In this document: positions 7,679 to 15,519 of the stretch, piece by piece
How positions within the stretch are numbered: position 1 is the stretch's first letter
How the letters are laid out: every line of letters begins with the position of its first letter
NCBI GenBank assembly: GCA_900766865.1
Contig: CAAFXA010000350.1
Span: 1-18,241 of the forward strand
Direction of reading: 5' to 3'
Source: an uncultured Akkermansia sp.
Lineage (GTDB): Bacteria > Verrucomicrobiota > Verrucomicrobiia > Verrucomicrobiales > Akkermansiaceae
Length of the DNA: 18,241 nucleotides
The notes under the pieces: model-generated
The model's input: the letters and a program-made list of their open reading frames with translations, nothing else
What the model was told of the DNA's origin: nothing
Databases searched by the model: none
Program-made: the position numbers and the translations under genes

Positions 7679-10546
7679 ATGTCAAAAACTCTCATCATCG
7701 CAGAGAAGCCCAGTGTGGCGGGAGACCTGGCCCGCGTTCTGGGCAAAAAGACTGGTAAATTCAAGAAAGACGACAGCAGCGGCAGCTATGTGAATGATAC
7801 GCTCATCATCACCTCTGCCGTAGGTCACCTGGTAGAGCAGAAGAAACCGCAGACGGAAGATGGCAAGAGCCTGCCGTGGAAGATGGACTACCTGCCCGTG
7901 ATGCCCAAGAGCATGGAGCTGGAGCCCATAGCCAAATCTGCCGACCGCCTGAAAAAGGTGCTGAAACTGGCACGCAGCAAGGAAGTGACAGCCTTGGTAA
8001 ATGCATGCGATGCCGGGCGCGAAGGTGAGCTTATATTCCGCAACATCATCCGCTACGGCAAGATTAAGAAGCCGCTGAGCCGCCTGTGGATGCAGAGCAT
8101 GACGGATGATGCCATTCTGGAAGCCTGGAGCGAGCTGAAGAGCGATGCCGCGATGGCTCACCTGGCAGATGCTGCGGTGTGCCGCTCAGAATCTGACTGG
8201 CTGGTGGGTCTCAACAGCACCCGCGCCCTCACAGTGCTGCAATCTGCAGCCGGTGGCTTCAACATCACCCCCACCGGACGCGTACAGACCCCCACCCTGG
8301 CCCTGCTGGCAGCACGCCAGAAAGACATCCTTTCCTTTGTGCCGGAGACATACCACGAAGTGCGCGCCACCTTCCAGGCCAGAAACGGCAGCTATGAGGG
8401 ACGCTGGTTCGACCCGGAGTGGAAAAAGGACGAAAATGCCCCGCAGCGCACCAAGGAACGCCTGTGGGATGCGGAGACGGCAGAGGCCATTGCGAAACGC
8501 TGCGCCGGACGCGAGGCCGAGGTGCAGGAAACGAAAAAGCCGGTCTCTCAGCCCGCCCCCCTTCTTTTTGACCTGACCTCCCTGCAGAAGGAGGCCAGCA
8601 ACCGCTTCGGCTTCTCGGCCAGCCGCACCCTGCAGATTGCGCAGGAATGTTACGAAAAGCACAAGGTGCTCACCTATCCTCGTACGGATTCCAAGTTCCT
8701 ACCGAATGATTACCTGAAGATAGCCACACGCACCGTAGCCGCCATAGGTGAGAATCTGCCGGAGCTGGCCCCCTTTGCCACGGATATTCTGGACAATCAC
8801 CGCATTCGCCCCAGCAAGCGCGTGTTCGACAGCAGCAAGGTGAGCGATCACTTTGCCATCATTCCCACCGGCAAATTCATCAGCCTGAGTGGAGATGCCG
8901 CTAAAATCTTCAATCTCGTCGTGCAGCGATTCCTGGGCGTATTCCTGCCCAATGCCGAATACGAAGACACCGACCGCACCAGCATAGTGAGCAGCCCCGG
9001 CGCGAAGGATTACTTCTACACCCATGGGCGTGTGCTGCTGAAAGCCGGTTGGAAAGCCCTCTACAACAACCCGGAACGCAAGAAAAAGGACGAACTGTGC
9101 AGCGTTGCTCCCGGAGAGAAGGTCCTCACCGAAAAAGCACAGGCCATGGAGGACCGCACCAAGGCCCCGGCTGCCTATACGGAAGCCACCTTGCTGACCG
9201 CCATGGAAACCGCCGGCAAGCTTGTAGAAGATGAAGAGCTGGCCTACGCCATGAAAGAGCGAGGGCTGGGCACCCCGGCCACGCGTGCCGCCATCATTGA
9301 AGGCCTGCTCACCCAGGAATACATTGCGCGCGATGGCAAAGACCTGGTTGCCACCCGCCGTGGTATGGATCTCATCGACCTGCTCTGCAAGATTGGCCTC
9401 AGCACCCTCTCCAGCCCGGAACTGACGGGCGAGTGGGAATACCGACTCAAGCTCATGGAAAGCGGTAAGCTGGGCCGCGATGCTTTCATGAAGGACATCC
9501 GCACCTACACCACCGACATCGTGGAGGCGGTGCGCGACTATATGCAGAACGGCAAAAACCCCGATTTACAGGTGAGCTGCCCGGCATGTGGCACAGGCAG
9601 CCTCAGCAGCCGAGTGGATGCGGTATCCTGCGCATCCTGCAAGTTCCGCCTGCGTCGTGTGCATGCCGGGCTGGGGCTGAGCGACGAGCTGATGGCAGAG
9701 CTTATCAGCAAGCGGGAGCTGCCTGTCATGGAAGGGTTCCGCTCCAAGTTCGGCAAGCCCTTCAAGGCCGGCCTGCGTCTGCTTTCTCCGGAAAAAGAGG
9801 GAGGCGCCTGGAAGACAGAGTTCTTCTTCGATGACGACAAGAGTCAGGAACCCGCACCGACCAATGGTGTACAGAACAGCCTGGGTAAAGTGCTCGTGAA
9901 GGATCAGGGCGAGCTTGCCCTGCAGGAGAGCGATTCACAGTGGAGCGTGCCCGACTTCCGCCAGAACGGCAACAAGACCGGCTTCTCCATGTCCAAGACA
10001 ATTCTGGGCAAGAGTATCGACATCGAACAGCTCTACCGCGTGCTGGCAGAGGGCAAGAGCGAGCTCATCACCGGCTTCGTCTCTCAGCGCACCAACCGCG
10101 CTTTCGATGCCTACCTCGTACTGGATGCCCGCAAGGGTACAGTGGCCTTTGAGTTCCCTCCCCGCGAGCCCCGCAAGAAAGACAGCAAGCCCACAGCAGA
10201 CAAGAAGTTTACCGCAGCGGATGCCACGGCGCAGGACCTCAGCAAAGCCACGCGCCATGGTGTTATCAAGGTAAAAGGCAAAGCGGAGTACGAACTTCTG
10301 GAGACGGAAGAAGCATGGCATGTGGATGGACTGACCTATGGCAAGAACCGCAAGCCCATGGTTGTGCCCCGGGTAATGTGCGGCATTACGCTGGGTGCAG
10401 AGGTTGTAGCCCGCCTGCTCACCAAGGGAAAGACCGAGCTTATCAAGGACTTTGTGAGCCACAAGAGTGGTAAGAAGTTCGATGCCTACCTAGTGTTCAC
10501 CCCCACCACCGGGCGCATTTCCTACGAGTTTCCGCCACGCAAATAA
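7679..10546 (+). CDS. topB: DNA topoisomerase III (type IA) with C-terminal repeats
   Basis: 955 residues; relaxes and decatenates DNA by cutting one strand. The TOPRIM domain starts at residue 4 with IIAEKPSVA (acidic E9) and has the metal-binding CDAGREGELIF at 110-120, the usual TopB form. ITPTGRVQTPTLALL at 196-210 and VLTYPRTDS at 330-338 carry the core type IA motifs; Y333 is the DNA-attacking tyrosine. ERGLGTPATRA at 527-537 is also typical. After residue 630 there is a four-cysteine zinc finger (C634, C637, C651, C654), then three copies of the topoisomerase C-terminal repeat: a degenerate one at about 672-718 and clear ones at 782-828 and 907-953 (F-V-S-x-K/R-[ST] ... F-D-A-Y-L-V ... 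FPPR). It is longer than the E. coli enzyme because of this tail. No Shine-Dalgarno. Followed after 15 nt by a transporter gene. Confidence 0.96.
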   Translation: MSKTLIIAEKPSVAGDLARVLGKKTGKFKKDDSSGSYVNDTLIITSAVGHLVEQKKPQTEDGKSLPWKMDYLPVMPKSMELEPIAKSADRLKKVLKLARSKEVTALVNACDAGREGELIFRNIIRYGKIKKPLSRLWMQSMTDDAILEAWSELKSDAAMAHLADAAVCRSESDWLVGLNSTRALTVLQSAAGGFNITPTGRVQTPTLALLAARQKDILSFVPETYHEVRATFQARNGSYEGRWFDPEWKKDENAPQRTKERLWDAETAEAIAKRCAGREAEVQETKKPVSQPAPLLFDLTSLQKEASNRFGFSASRTLQIAQECYEKHKVLTYPRTDSKFLPNDYLKIATRTVAAIGENLPELAPFATDILDNHRIRPSKRVFDSSKVSDHFAIIPTGKFISLSGDAAKIFNLVVQRFLGVFLPNAEYEDTDRTSIVSSPGAKDYFYTHGRVLLKAGWKALYNNPERKKKDELCSVAPGEKVLTEKAQAMEDRTKAPAAYTEATLLTAMETAGKLVEDEELAYAMKERGLGTPATRAAIIEGLLTQEYIARDGKDLVATRRGMDLIDLLCKIGLSTLSSPELTGEWEYRLKLMESGKLGRDAFMKDIRTYTTDIVEAVRDYMQNGKNPDLQVSCPACGTGSLSSRVDAVSCASCKFRLRRVHAGLGLSDELMAELISKRELPVMEGFRSKFGKPFKAGLRLLSPEKEGGAWKTEFFFDDDKSQEPAPTNGVQNSLGKVLVKDQGELALQESDSQWSVPDFRQNGNKTGFSMSKTILGKSIDIEQLYRVLAEGKSELITGFVSQRTNRAFDAYLVLDARKGTVAFEFPPREPRKKDSKPTADKKFTAADATAQDLSKATRHGVIKVKGKAEYELLETEEAWHVDGLTYGKNRKPMVVPRVMCGITLGAEVVARLLTKGKTELIKDFVSHKSGKKFDAYLVFTPTTGRISYEFPPRK

Positions 10547-10561
10547 GCCTGCCACGTCTGC

Positions 10562-11548
10562 ATGTCCCCCGTTTTCCGCATCTTTGCCAGGGCAGACCGC
10601 TTTACCATCGGCATTATCATCAGTGTGGTGCTGGGGTTGCTGCTGCCCTGCACCGGCACAGCTGCGGAGCTGTTTGACGTGCTGACGAACACGGCCATTG
10701 TGCTGCTTTTCTACCTGTACGGCGTCAAACTGTCGCGGGAGAGTGTTGTAGCCGGCCTGCTCAACTGGCGGCTGCAGCTGATGGTATTCTTTTTTACCTT
10801 CATTTTCTTTCCAGCGGTGCTGCCTCTGCTGCGGCCGCTTTTCGAGCCTCTGGTAGGAAGTGCGTTGTTCATGGGGTTGGTATATGTGGCCTGCCTGCCA
10901 TCAACAGTTCAGAGCAGCATTGCCTTCACGGCCGTGGCGGGAGGAAACGTGCCGGCTGCGGTATGCTCGGCCTCCGTATCCAGCTTGCTTGGCGTTTTTC
11001 TCACCCCCCTGCTGGCAGGCCTGCTCTTTACCGGCGCCAATAGCAGCGGCGCCGAGGTGGGGCTGGATACCGTGCTGAAAATCTGCTACCAGATTCTCCT
11101 TCCTTTCGTGCTGGGACAAGTGAGCCAGCGCATCCTGCGCAACTGGGTCTCAGAGCACAAAGGCCTCATTAAATGGAACGACCAGGGCACCATCTGGCTG
11201 GTCATCTACACCTCCTTCTCCGGTGCCACGGCTAACGGGTACTGGCAACTGCTCTCCTGGGGGCACCTCATTGGCCTCATTCTGGTTTGCTGCGTCTTCC
11301 TCTGCATTACCTTTGCCACCACCTATTACAGCAGCCGCTGGATGGGGTTCAACCGCGAGGATCGCATCACCATCGTCTTCTGTGGTTCCAAGAAAAGCCT
11401 GGCTGTTGGAGCGCCCATGATGATGGCGATTTTCGGCGAGCTGGATAACAACCTGCTGTTGCCGCTCATGGTATTCCACCAGGTGCAGCTGATGGCCTGC
11501 GCCCAGCTCGCACGCCTGTGGCAACAGAAAACAGAGCAAAACTCATGA
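10562..11548 (+). CDS. SBF-like (bile acid:sodium symporter family, YfeH type) transporter
   Basis: 328 residues with about ten hydrophobic segments. Family marks: VACLPSTVQSSIAFTAVAGG at about 111-130 and CGSKKSLAVGAPMM near 278-291, as in the YfeH/PF13593 branch of the bile acid:Na+ symporter superfamily, which includes eukaryotic SLC10A7. Family knowledge suggests sodium-coupled organic-anion transport, but the substrate of this bacterial branch is not established, so the name should not be read as bile-acid uptake. It starts 15 nt after topB and its TGA overlaps the ATG of the next gene (ATGA), so the genes are almost certainly co-transcribed. The length is normal and there are no breaks. 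Confidence 0.9.
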   Translation: MSPVFRIFARADRFTIGIIISVVLGLLLPCTGTAAELFDVLTNTAIVLLFYLYGVKLSRESVVAGLLNWRLQLMVFFFTFIFFPAVLPLLRPLFEPLVGSALFMGLVYVACLPSTVQSSIAFTAVAGGNVPAAVCSASVSSLLGVFLTPLLAGLLFTGANSSGAEVGLDTVLKICYQILLPFVLGQVSQRILRNWVSEHKGLIKWNDQGTIWLVIYTSFSGATANGYWQLLSWGHLIGLILVCCVFLCITFATTYYSSRWMGFNREDRITIVFCGSKKSLAVGAPMMMAIFGELDNNLLLPLMVFHQVQLMACAQLARLWQQKTEQNS

Positions 11549-12234
11549 ATACAACCTTCACCAACTGGGGCCCCACTCACCTCATCACCATGGGCATCAT
11601 AGCCCTGCTCACCACACTTGTGGTACTGTATGGCCGCCGACTCAGGCCGCAGGAGCGCACATTCTTTGCCCGGCGGCTCGGGTTAGTCATGCTGTTGTTC
11701 TTCATCTTTGAATACAGCTGGCGCCTGATGGCCTTTGGCTTTGAGGCTTGTCTGGAGCAGGAATTACTCCCCCTGCATTTCTGCGCCTTAATGACGCTCA
11801 TCTCCATTGTAGCCCTCTGGTTTAATTCCCCATGGGCCTGTGCTCTCGTATACTTCGGGGTACTGAGTGCCAGCATACAGGCCATTATCACGCCCGTGCT
11901 GAAGCATGATTTCCCGCATGTGGCCTTCTTCAACTTCTTTATCTCCCACAGTCTCCTGCTCATGGCTGCTGTGGTGCAGATTGGCGTAGTGGGCTGGCGC
12001 GCCCGACTGCGCGACCCGCTGCTCTGCCTGCTGCTCATGGATGCGTATGTGGCATCCATCCACCCCGTCAACCTCTGGCTCGGCAGCAACTACGGCTTCA
12101 CCACCCACGGCCCCGCCGGCACCGTTCTGGCCCAGCTTGGCCCGGGCCCCTGGTACTACCTAAAGCTGCAGCTCCCTGCTCTGGCGCTGTTCTACCTCAT
12201 GTACCTGTTTGTCCGCCCTGCAAACAATCGCTGA
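11545..12234 (+). CDS. YwaF/TIGR02206-type integral membrane protein, copy 1
   Basis: 229 residues, about six or seven TM segments. Family marks: LPLHFC at 75-80, a conserved SNYGF at 181-185 and LGPGPWYY at 198-205, which fit the TIGR02206/YwaF family of uncharacterised membrane proteins (related to TMEM164). I chose the ATG at 11545 because it overlaps the previous stop as ATGA and gives a start aligned with the next gene (MNTTFTNWGPTHLI versus MYYPFIRWSSPHII); an in-frame ATG at 11518 would overlap the transporter gene by 31 nt. No biochemical role is known that can be read from the sequence. The conserved LPLHFC could bind metal or form an active site (inference; in TMEM164 an equivalent cysteine/histidine pair is proposed to act in lipid acyl transfer). 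Confidence 0.88.
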   Translation: MNTTFTNWGPTHLITMGIIALLTTLVVLYGRRLRPQERTFFARRLGLVMLLFFIFEYSWRLMAFGFEACLEQELLPLHFCALMTLISIVALWFNSPWACALVYFGVLSASIQAIITPVLKHDFPHVAFFNFFISHSLLLMAAVVQIGVVGWRARLRDPLLCLLLMDAYVASIHPVNLWLGSNYGFTTHGPAGTVLAQLGPGPWYYLKLQLPALALFYLMYLFVRPANNR

Positions 12235-12241
12235 TATTCTC

Positions 12242-12928
12242 ATGTACTATCCCTTCATCCGCTGGTCTTCCCCACACATTATCGCGCTGGTGCTTACAGT
12301 TCTGGCAGCAGTGCTGGTGCTGTGGCTTGGCAGCCGCCTGCAGACCAGGGGGCGGCACATTCTCTGCCGCATACTGGGGGGCGTTGTGCTTTTCCAGCTG
12401 GTGAGCGAGTTTGTGTGGCGCGCGTTTTCGGATGATTATGGCAGTTGGGAGAATAACCTGCCGCTGCACTTCTGCTCCTTCATGAGTCTCTTTGCCTTCA
12501 TTGCTCTGTGGTGGCGAGTACGCTGGGCATGCGCCGTGGTGTACTTCGGCGTGCTGGCCGGCAGTATTCAGGGGCTCATCACCCCGGCCATGGCCAATGG
12601 CTACCCCAGTCTGGCCTTTTTTGTATTCTTCGTAGCCCACAGTCTGCTGCTGGTAGTGGCTCTGGCCATTCCTGTTCTTCTGGGTTGGCGGGCCCGTGGG
12701 TGGGACGATTTGAAGACCCTGCTTATCATGGATGCCTACGTCTTGCTCATCCACCCCATCAACCTCTGGCTCGGCACCAACTACGGCTACACCCAAGGCC
12801 CGCCCATCCCAGGCACCGTGTTGGATTACCTGGGCGACGCACCCTGGTACTACCTCTGGGCACAACTCCCCGTGCTGGCTCTCCTGCGGCTCCTCATGCT
12901 GCCGGTACATGACAGAAACGAACAATAA
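12242..12928 (+). CDS. YwaF/TIGR02206-type integral membrane protein, copy 2
   Basis: 228 residues, homologous to the preceding gene along its whole length: LPLHFC at 73-78, VYFGVLAGSIQGLITP at 100-115, DAYVLLIHPINLWLGTNYGY at 164-183 and APWYYL at 200-205 have clear counterparts. A longer form from 12209 (11 more residues) would overlap copy 1 by 26 nt; the 12242 ATG is preferred because it aligns with copy 1 and leaves a 7-nt gap. This is a tandem duplication that has diverged substantially while keeping the histidine, cysteine and NYG residues, implying both copies are under selection. It is the last gene of the topB-led run. Confidence 0.88.
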   Translation: MYYPFIRWSSPHIIALVLTVLAAVLVLWLGSRLQTRGRHILCRILGGVVLFQLVSEFVWRAFSDDYGSWENNLPLHFCSFMSLFAFIALWWRVRWACAVVYFGVLAGSIQGLITPAMANGYPSLAFFVFFVAHSLLLVVALAIPVLLGWRARGWDDLKTLLIMDAYVLLIHPINLWLGTNYGYTQGPPIPGTVLDYLGDAPWYYLWAQLPVLALLRLLMLPVHDRNEQ

Positions 12929-12937
12929 GCACGAAGC

Positions 12938-12996
12938 AGCGGAAAGACCGCTCCTACCGGCAGCGACTTCATGCCTACCTGCGGCTTTTGCTGCCG
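12938..12996 (+). other. Two hairpins between the topB operon and rnpB
   Basis: A small hairpin AGCGG-aaaga-CCGCT (12938-12952) is followed by CGGCAGC/GCTGCCG (12958-12964 with 12990-12996) around a 25-nt loop. They could end the upstream transcript, but no U-run follows either stem, so an intrinsic terminator is not well supported. No coding region is seen in 12929-13047. Confidence 0.3.
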
Positions 12997-13047
12997 TACC
13001 AATACTGCCGACCCGTCCGAATTTGCGGGGCTGATTTCATTTTGGGC

Positions 13048-13076
13048 TTGCAAAATATGCGATTGCGTAGTAGATT
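13048..13076 (+). promoter_or_regulatory. rnpB promoter
   Basis: TTGCAA (13048-13053) preceded by GGC, 17-nt spacer, TAGATT (13071-13076). The predicted start falls at 13081-13083, exactly where the first strand of RNase P helix P1 begins, which supports both calls. Confidence 0.75.
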
Positions 13077-13080
13077 AGCT

Positions 13081-13463
13081 GCGCCGTTCGGGTTCGGGTG
13101 GCCGCTGCACAGCCTGTCTGCGTAGAGGAAAGTCCGGACATCACAAGGCAGCGCGTCCTTCGAAAGGGGGAGACTTCCGGAGCCAATGCCGGGAGGACGG
13201 AAAGTGCCACAGAAAACAAACCGCCTGCAAGGGTAAGGGTGAAAAGGTGGGGTAAGAGCCCACCGCTCCGGAGGTAACGACGGAGGCATGGTAAACCCCG
13301 CGCGATGCAAGACAAACAGGGGGAGGGTCGCCTGCCCGACTAAAGTCCCCCGGGTAATAGTTGCACCCGGCTATAAACGCCGGGTACGGGTTCGCCTGTA
13401 AGAAAAATGGCCACACAGCCCGAAAGGGTGGACAGAATCTGGCTTACAGAACCCGAACGGCGC
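13081..13463 (+). ncRNA. rnpB: RNase P RNA, bacterial class A
   Basis: Catalytic RNA that removes 5' leaders from pre-tRNAs together with the protein RnpA. Conserved pieces are visible in order. GAGGAAAGTCCGGAC (13125-13139) is the 5' strand of P4 with its flanks. ACAGAAAACAAACCGCC lies at about 13210-13226. The AAGGTGGGGTAAGAGCCCACCG region lies at about 13244-13265. ACAGAATCTGGCTTACAGA (13432-13450) is the 3' strand of P4 and its surroundings. P1 is a perfect 15-bp helix: GCGCCGTTCGGGTTC at 13081-13095 with 13449-13463. The ends are set by P1 and by the upstream promoter; the mature 3' end may run a few bases into the TTTT at 13464-13467. The length of 383 nt is normal for class A. Confidence 0.97.
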
Positions 13464-13495
13464 TTTTGAAATACAAAATCCAAAGACTGCGCGCT

Positions 13496-13524
13496 CCCGT
13501 TTTAGGGGCCACTCGCCTAACGGG
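13496..13524. other. Bulged stem-loop in the convergent gap after rnpB
   Basis: CCCGTT(TT)AGG (13496-13506) pairs with CCTAACGGG (13516-13524), leaving two unpaired T and a 9-nt loop. It lies between the end of rnpB and the end of the opposing membrane-protein gene (stop at 13564), where a bidirectional terminator would be expected. There is no U-run, so this function is only a guess. The rest of 13464-13563 shows nothing recognisable. Confidence 0.3.
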
Positions 13525-13563
13525 TCGTAATGATACCAACGCGAAAGACGGACTTTTCTTGCC

Positions 13564-14091
13564 TTATTTACCGGGGCGGAGAGAAAACGCAGCAAGAATG
13601 AGCAGAGTGAGGACGATGCACCCGGTTTCTATCATCAGGCTGCGCACCACCTGCGAAAGTGCTTCTTCATACAGCAGAGAACGCAGCCCGGAAAAATCAA
13701 TGAGGAAACCACTCAGCGCAAAGAGCGCAAAAAAGAGGCTGTAGATTTTCGGGGGCAGGCCGGCATCACGAAAACGCCGCACAAAAAGCGGAGAACATAC
13801 CACCAGCCAGATGATACACCCCATATACAACATCCCTCCAAGCAGTACGCCATTGAGGAGGTTGATAAGCTCCATGGCACGTTGAACAGCCTGTGCCCCC
13901 TCTGTGTTACCGGCAAGAAGAAACTCCTTCTTTTCCAGAGAAAGCGCCGAGGAGTCCCAGGAAAGCAGATAAAATGCCAACGCACCGAGCAGCAATACCC
14001 AGAAACTACGCAGCAGCACAGGGCGCAGGATGGAGCCACGCACCAGGCGACCGGCATAGAGGCGACGCATCATATCTATTATTTTTTGCAT
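13564..14091 (-). CDS. Divergent DUF805-like membrane protein
   Basis: 175 residues with about four hydrophobic segments (about 27-45, 82-101, 114-132 and 155-170). The sequence FVRRFRDAGLPPKIYSLFF at 103-121 corresponds to the R-x-H/R-D-x-G-x-x-x-x-x-x-L core of DUF805 proteins and to VKRLHDIGMSGKWYLVW in the adjacent upstream gene, so I take it as a divergent second DUF805 protein; this rests on one motif plus topology. The start at 14091 overlaps the previous gene by 13 nt; in-frame ATGs at 14073 and 14070 would avoid the overlap and are possible. Last gene of the corA-led operon. Function unknown. Confidence 0.75.
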   Translation of the reverse strand: MQKIIDMMRRLYAGRLVRGSILRPVLLRSFWVLLLGALAFYLLSWDSSALSLEKKEFLLAGNTEGAQAVQRAMELINLLNGVLLGGMLYMGCIIWLVVCSPLFVRRFRDAGLPPKIYSLFFALFALSGFLIDFSGLRSLLYEEALSQVVRSLMIETGCIVLTLLILAAFSLRPGK

Positions 14092-14654
14092 GATTCAGGC
14101 AACTGAATAGTGGGCTTCAGGTGGCGATACTTAGGGGACTCTCCATAGCGATTTGCAGCATACTGAGAGTCGATAATATTGCAGATAAGCAGGAAAATAG
14201 CAGTCGGCACCGTAATCAAATAGGGCAATATGGTGGCACCATCCGGCAGGATGGGACTGATGAGCACGAAGGGAATGGCCAACAAGCTCGGGATGAGCCA
14301 TACCAGGTACCACTTGCCGCTCATGCCTATATCGTGCAGGCGCTTCACCTGCCAGGGAGAAGTAATGTAGACAAACAAGAGAAGGCTCAGCAAAAGAAGT
14401 CCGACCATGGGCCACAGGTTGCTATAGACCATATCCATGTATTCGTATGCCTGCTCCTGCGTCGGATTCTCGACATCCATACCGGCAGCAACCATGGATT
14501 TACCCTCCTCTTCAATGCGATTGCTGTAATATGTGCTGATGACTCGATCGATGATATTAAAGAAGATATTAGCCGGGAAGAGGCGCTTCCATAAATCCCA
14601 ACGGCGCATACGGCCGGAGTAGCGACTTGTGCGGGTAGTAGATGTTGTTGTCAT
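14079..14654 (-). CDS. DUF805 family membrane protein
   Basis: 191 residues. The DUF805 signature VKRLHDIGMSGKWYLVWLIP spans 103-122, and YAANRYGESPKY near 165-176 is the usual family ending (NxYG-x-x-P). Hydrophobic segments lie at about 83-98, 116-134 and 143-161. DUF805 proteins (E. coli YhaH, YiaW) are inner-membrane proteins of unknown role. The start at 14654 (MTTTSTTRTSRYSGR) is preferred over an ATG at 14690, which would overlap the end of nadK; it leaves a 16-nt gap. The 13-nt overlap with the next gene supports translational coupling. Residues 45-75 form an acidic, polar insert not typical of short DUF805 proteins. Confidence 0.85.
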   Translation of the reverse strand: MTTTSTTRTSRYSGRMRRWDLWKRLFPANIFFNIIDRVISTYYSNRIEEEGKSMVAAGMDVENPTQEQAYEYMDMVYSNLWPMVGLLLLSLLLFVYITSPWQVKRLHDIGMSGKWYLVWLIPSLLAIPFVLISPILPDGATILPYLITVPTAIFLLICNIIDSQYAANRYGESPKYRHLKPTIQLPESCKK

Positions 14655-14670
14655 AAAAAAGGAAATAATA

Positions 14671-15498
14671 TCACCAGCCCAGCTTGGCACGCAGGCGGGC
14701 AGCGTAGTCGTTGCCCGGCAGGGCCAGGAGGCGGAGATTCACATCCGCCCGGCTGATGGTGAGCGTATCGTTCACATTGATGGTATGGGCAGAACGGCCA
14801 TCCACGGAGTAGATGATGGACTCCTCCACACGGCCGCGTCGAGCACGCGGGCGCAGGGTAATGCGCACGCTGTCCGGCACCACAACGGGGCGGCTCGTAA
14901 GACTGTGCGGGCAGATGGGCGTAAGGCTCATCACCCCGGCATCCGGCCACATGAGGGGACCACCGGCAGAAAGGGAGTACGCCGTGGAACCTGTGGGAGT
15001 GGCCACCAGAACACCATCCGCATGATAGCGGTTGAGCAGGCAGCCATCCAGCTCCACGTCCACATCAATCATCTTACCGGTACGGGCACGCATGAGGCAC
15101 ACCTCATTGAGAGCAAGCAGCGGGTGCGGGTAACACTCCTCCAACCCACTCTGGCTGGCCTGCAGCATGGCGCGCTCCTCCACCATGTAATTGCCGCTGG
15201 TGAGCGCAGCTACAAAAGCCTCCACATCCCTGCGGCTGCAGGCGCTCAGAAAGCCAAGGTGGCCGGTATTGATACCGCCCAGTATCATCCCCTGCCTTGC
15301 AGCACGAGTGGCGGCAGCCAGCATAGTACCGTCTCCCCCCAGGCAAACGAGCATATCGGGCTGCACGGCGGCCTCGCGGTCGTACTCACACACGTCCATT
15401 CCGGCAGCAGACAGCTCCGCAGCGAGCACCTGCAGGAGCTCGCGGTTGCCGCTATTGCGCACACCGGCAAGCAGGGCGATGGAACGAGGTGGAGTCAT
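14671..15498 (-). CDS. nadK: NAD kinase
   Basis: 275 residues; phosphorylates NAD+ to NADP+ in the cytoplasm using ATP or polyphosphate. Diagnostic motifs: CLGGDGTML at 52-60 (GGDG), NE at 131-132, HADGVLVATPTGSTAYSLSAGGP at about 159-181, and SLTPICPHSLTSRP at 191-204. Length and motif order are standard for bacterial NadK. The ATG at 15498 is the first sensible start; GVRNSGN follows within 12 residues as in other members. It lies 21 nt after argB and 16 nt before the DUF805 gene within a tight operon. No Shine-Dalgarno is seen. Confidence 0.96.
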   Translation of the reverse strand: MTPPRSIALLAGVRNSGNRELLQVLAAELSAAGMDVCEYDREAAVQPDMLVCLGGDGTMLAAATRAARQGMILGGINTGHLGFLSACSRRDVEAFVAALTSGNYMVEERAMLQASQSGLEECYPHPLLALNEVCLMRARTGKMIDVDVELDGCLLNRYHADGVLVATPTGSTAYSLSAGGPLMWPDAGVMSLTPICPHSLTSRPVVVPDSVRITLRPRARRGRVEESIIYSVDGRSAHTINVNDTLTISRADVNLRLLALPGNDYAARLRAKLGW

Positions 15499-15519
15499 GG
15501 GGAAATGGTGGTGCCGCTA

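Noticed and set aside
12975..13416. Several open frames of 65-110 codons between 12975 and 13416
   Set aside because: They lie across the RNase P RNA gene, whose conserved structural elements explain the sequence.
13496..13524. Stem-loop after rnpB as a possible attachment site or recombination site
   Set aside because: There is no second copy in the window, no integrase gene, and the structure is a simple bulged hairpin.
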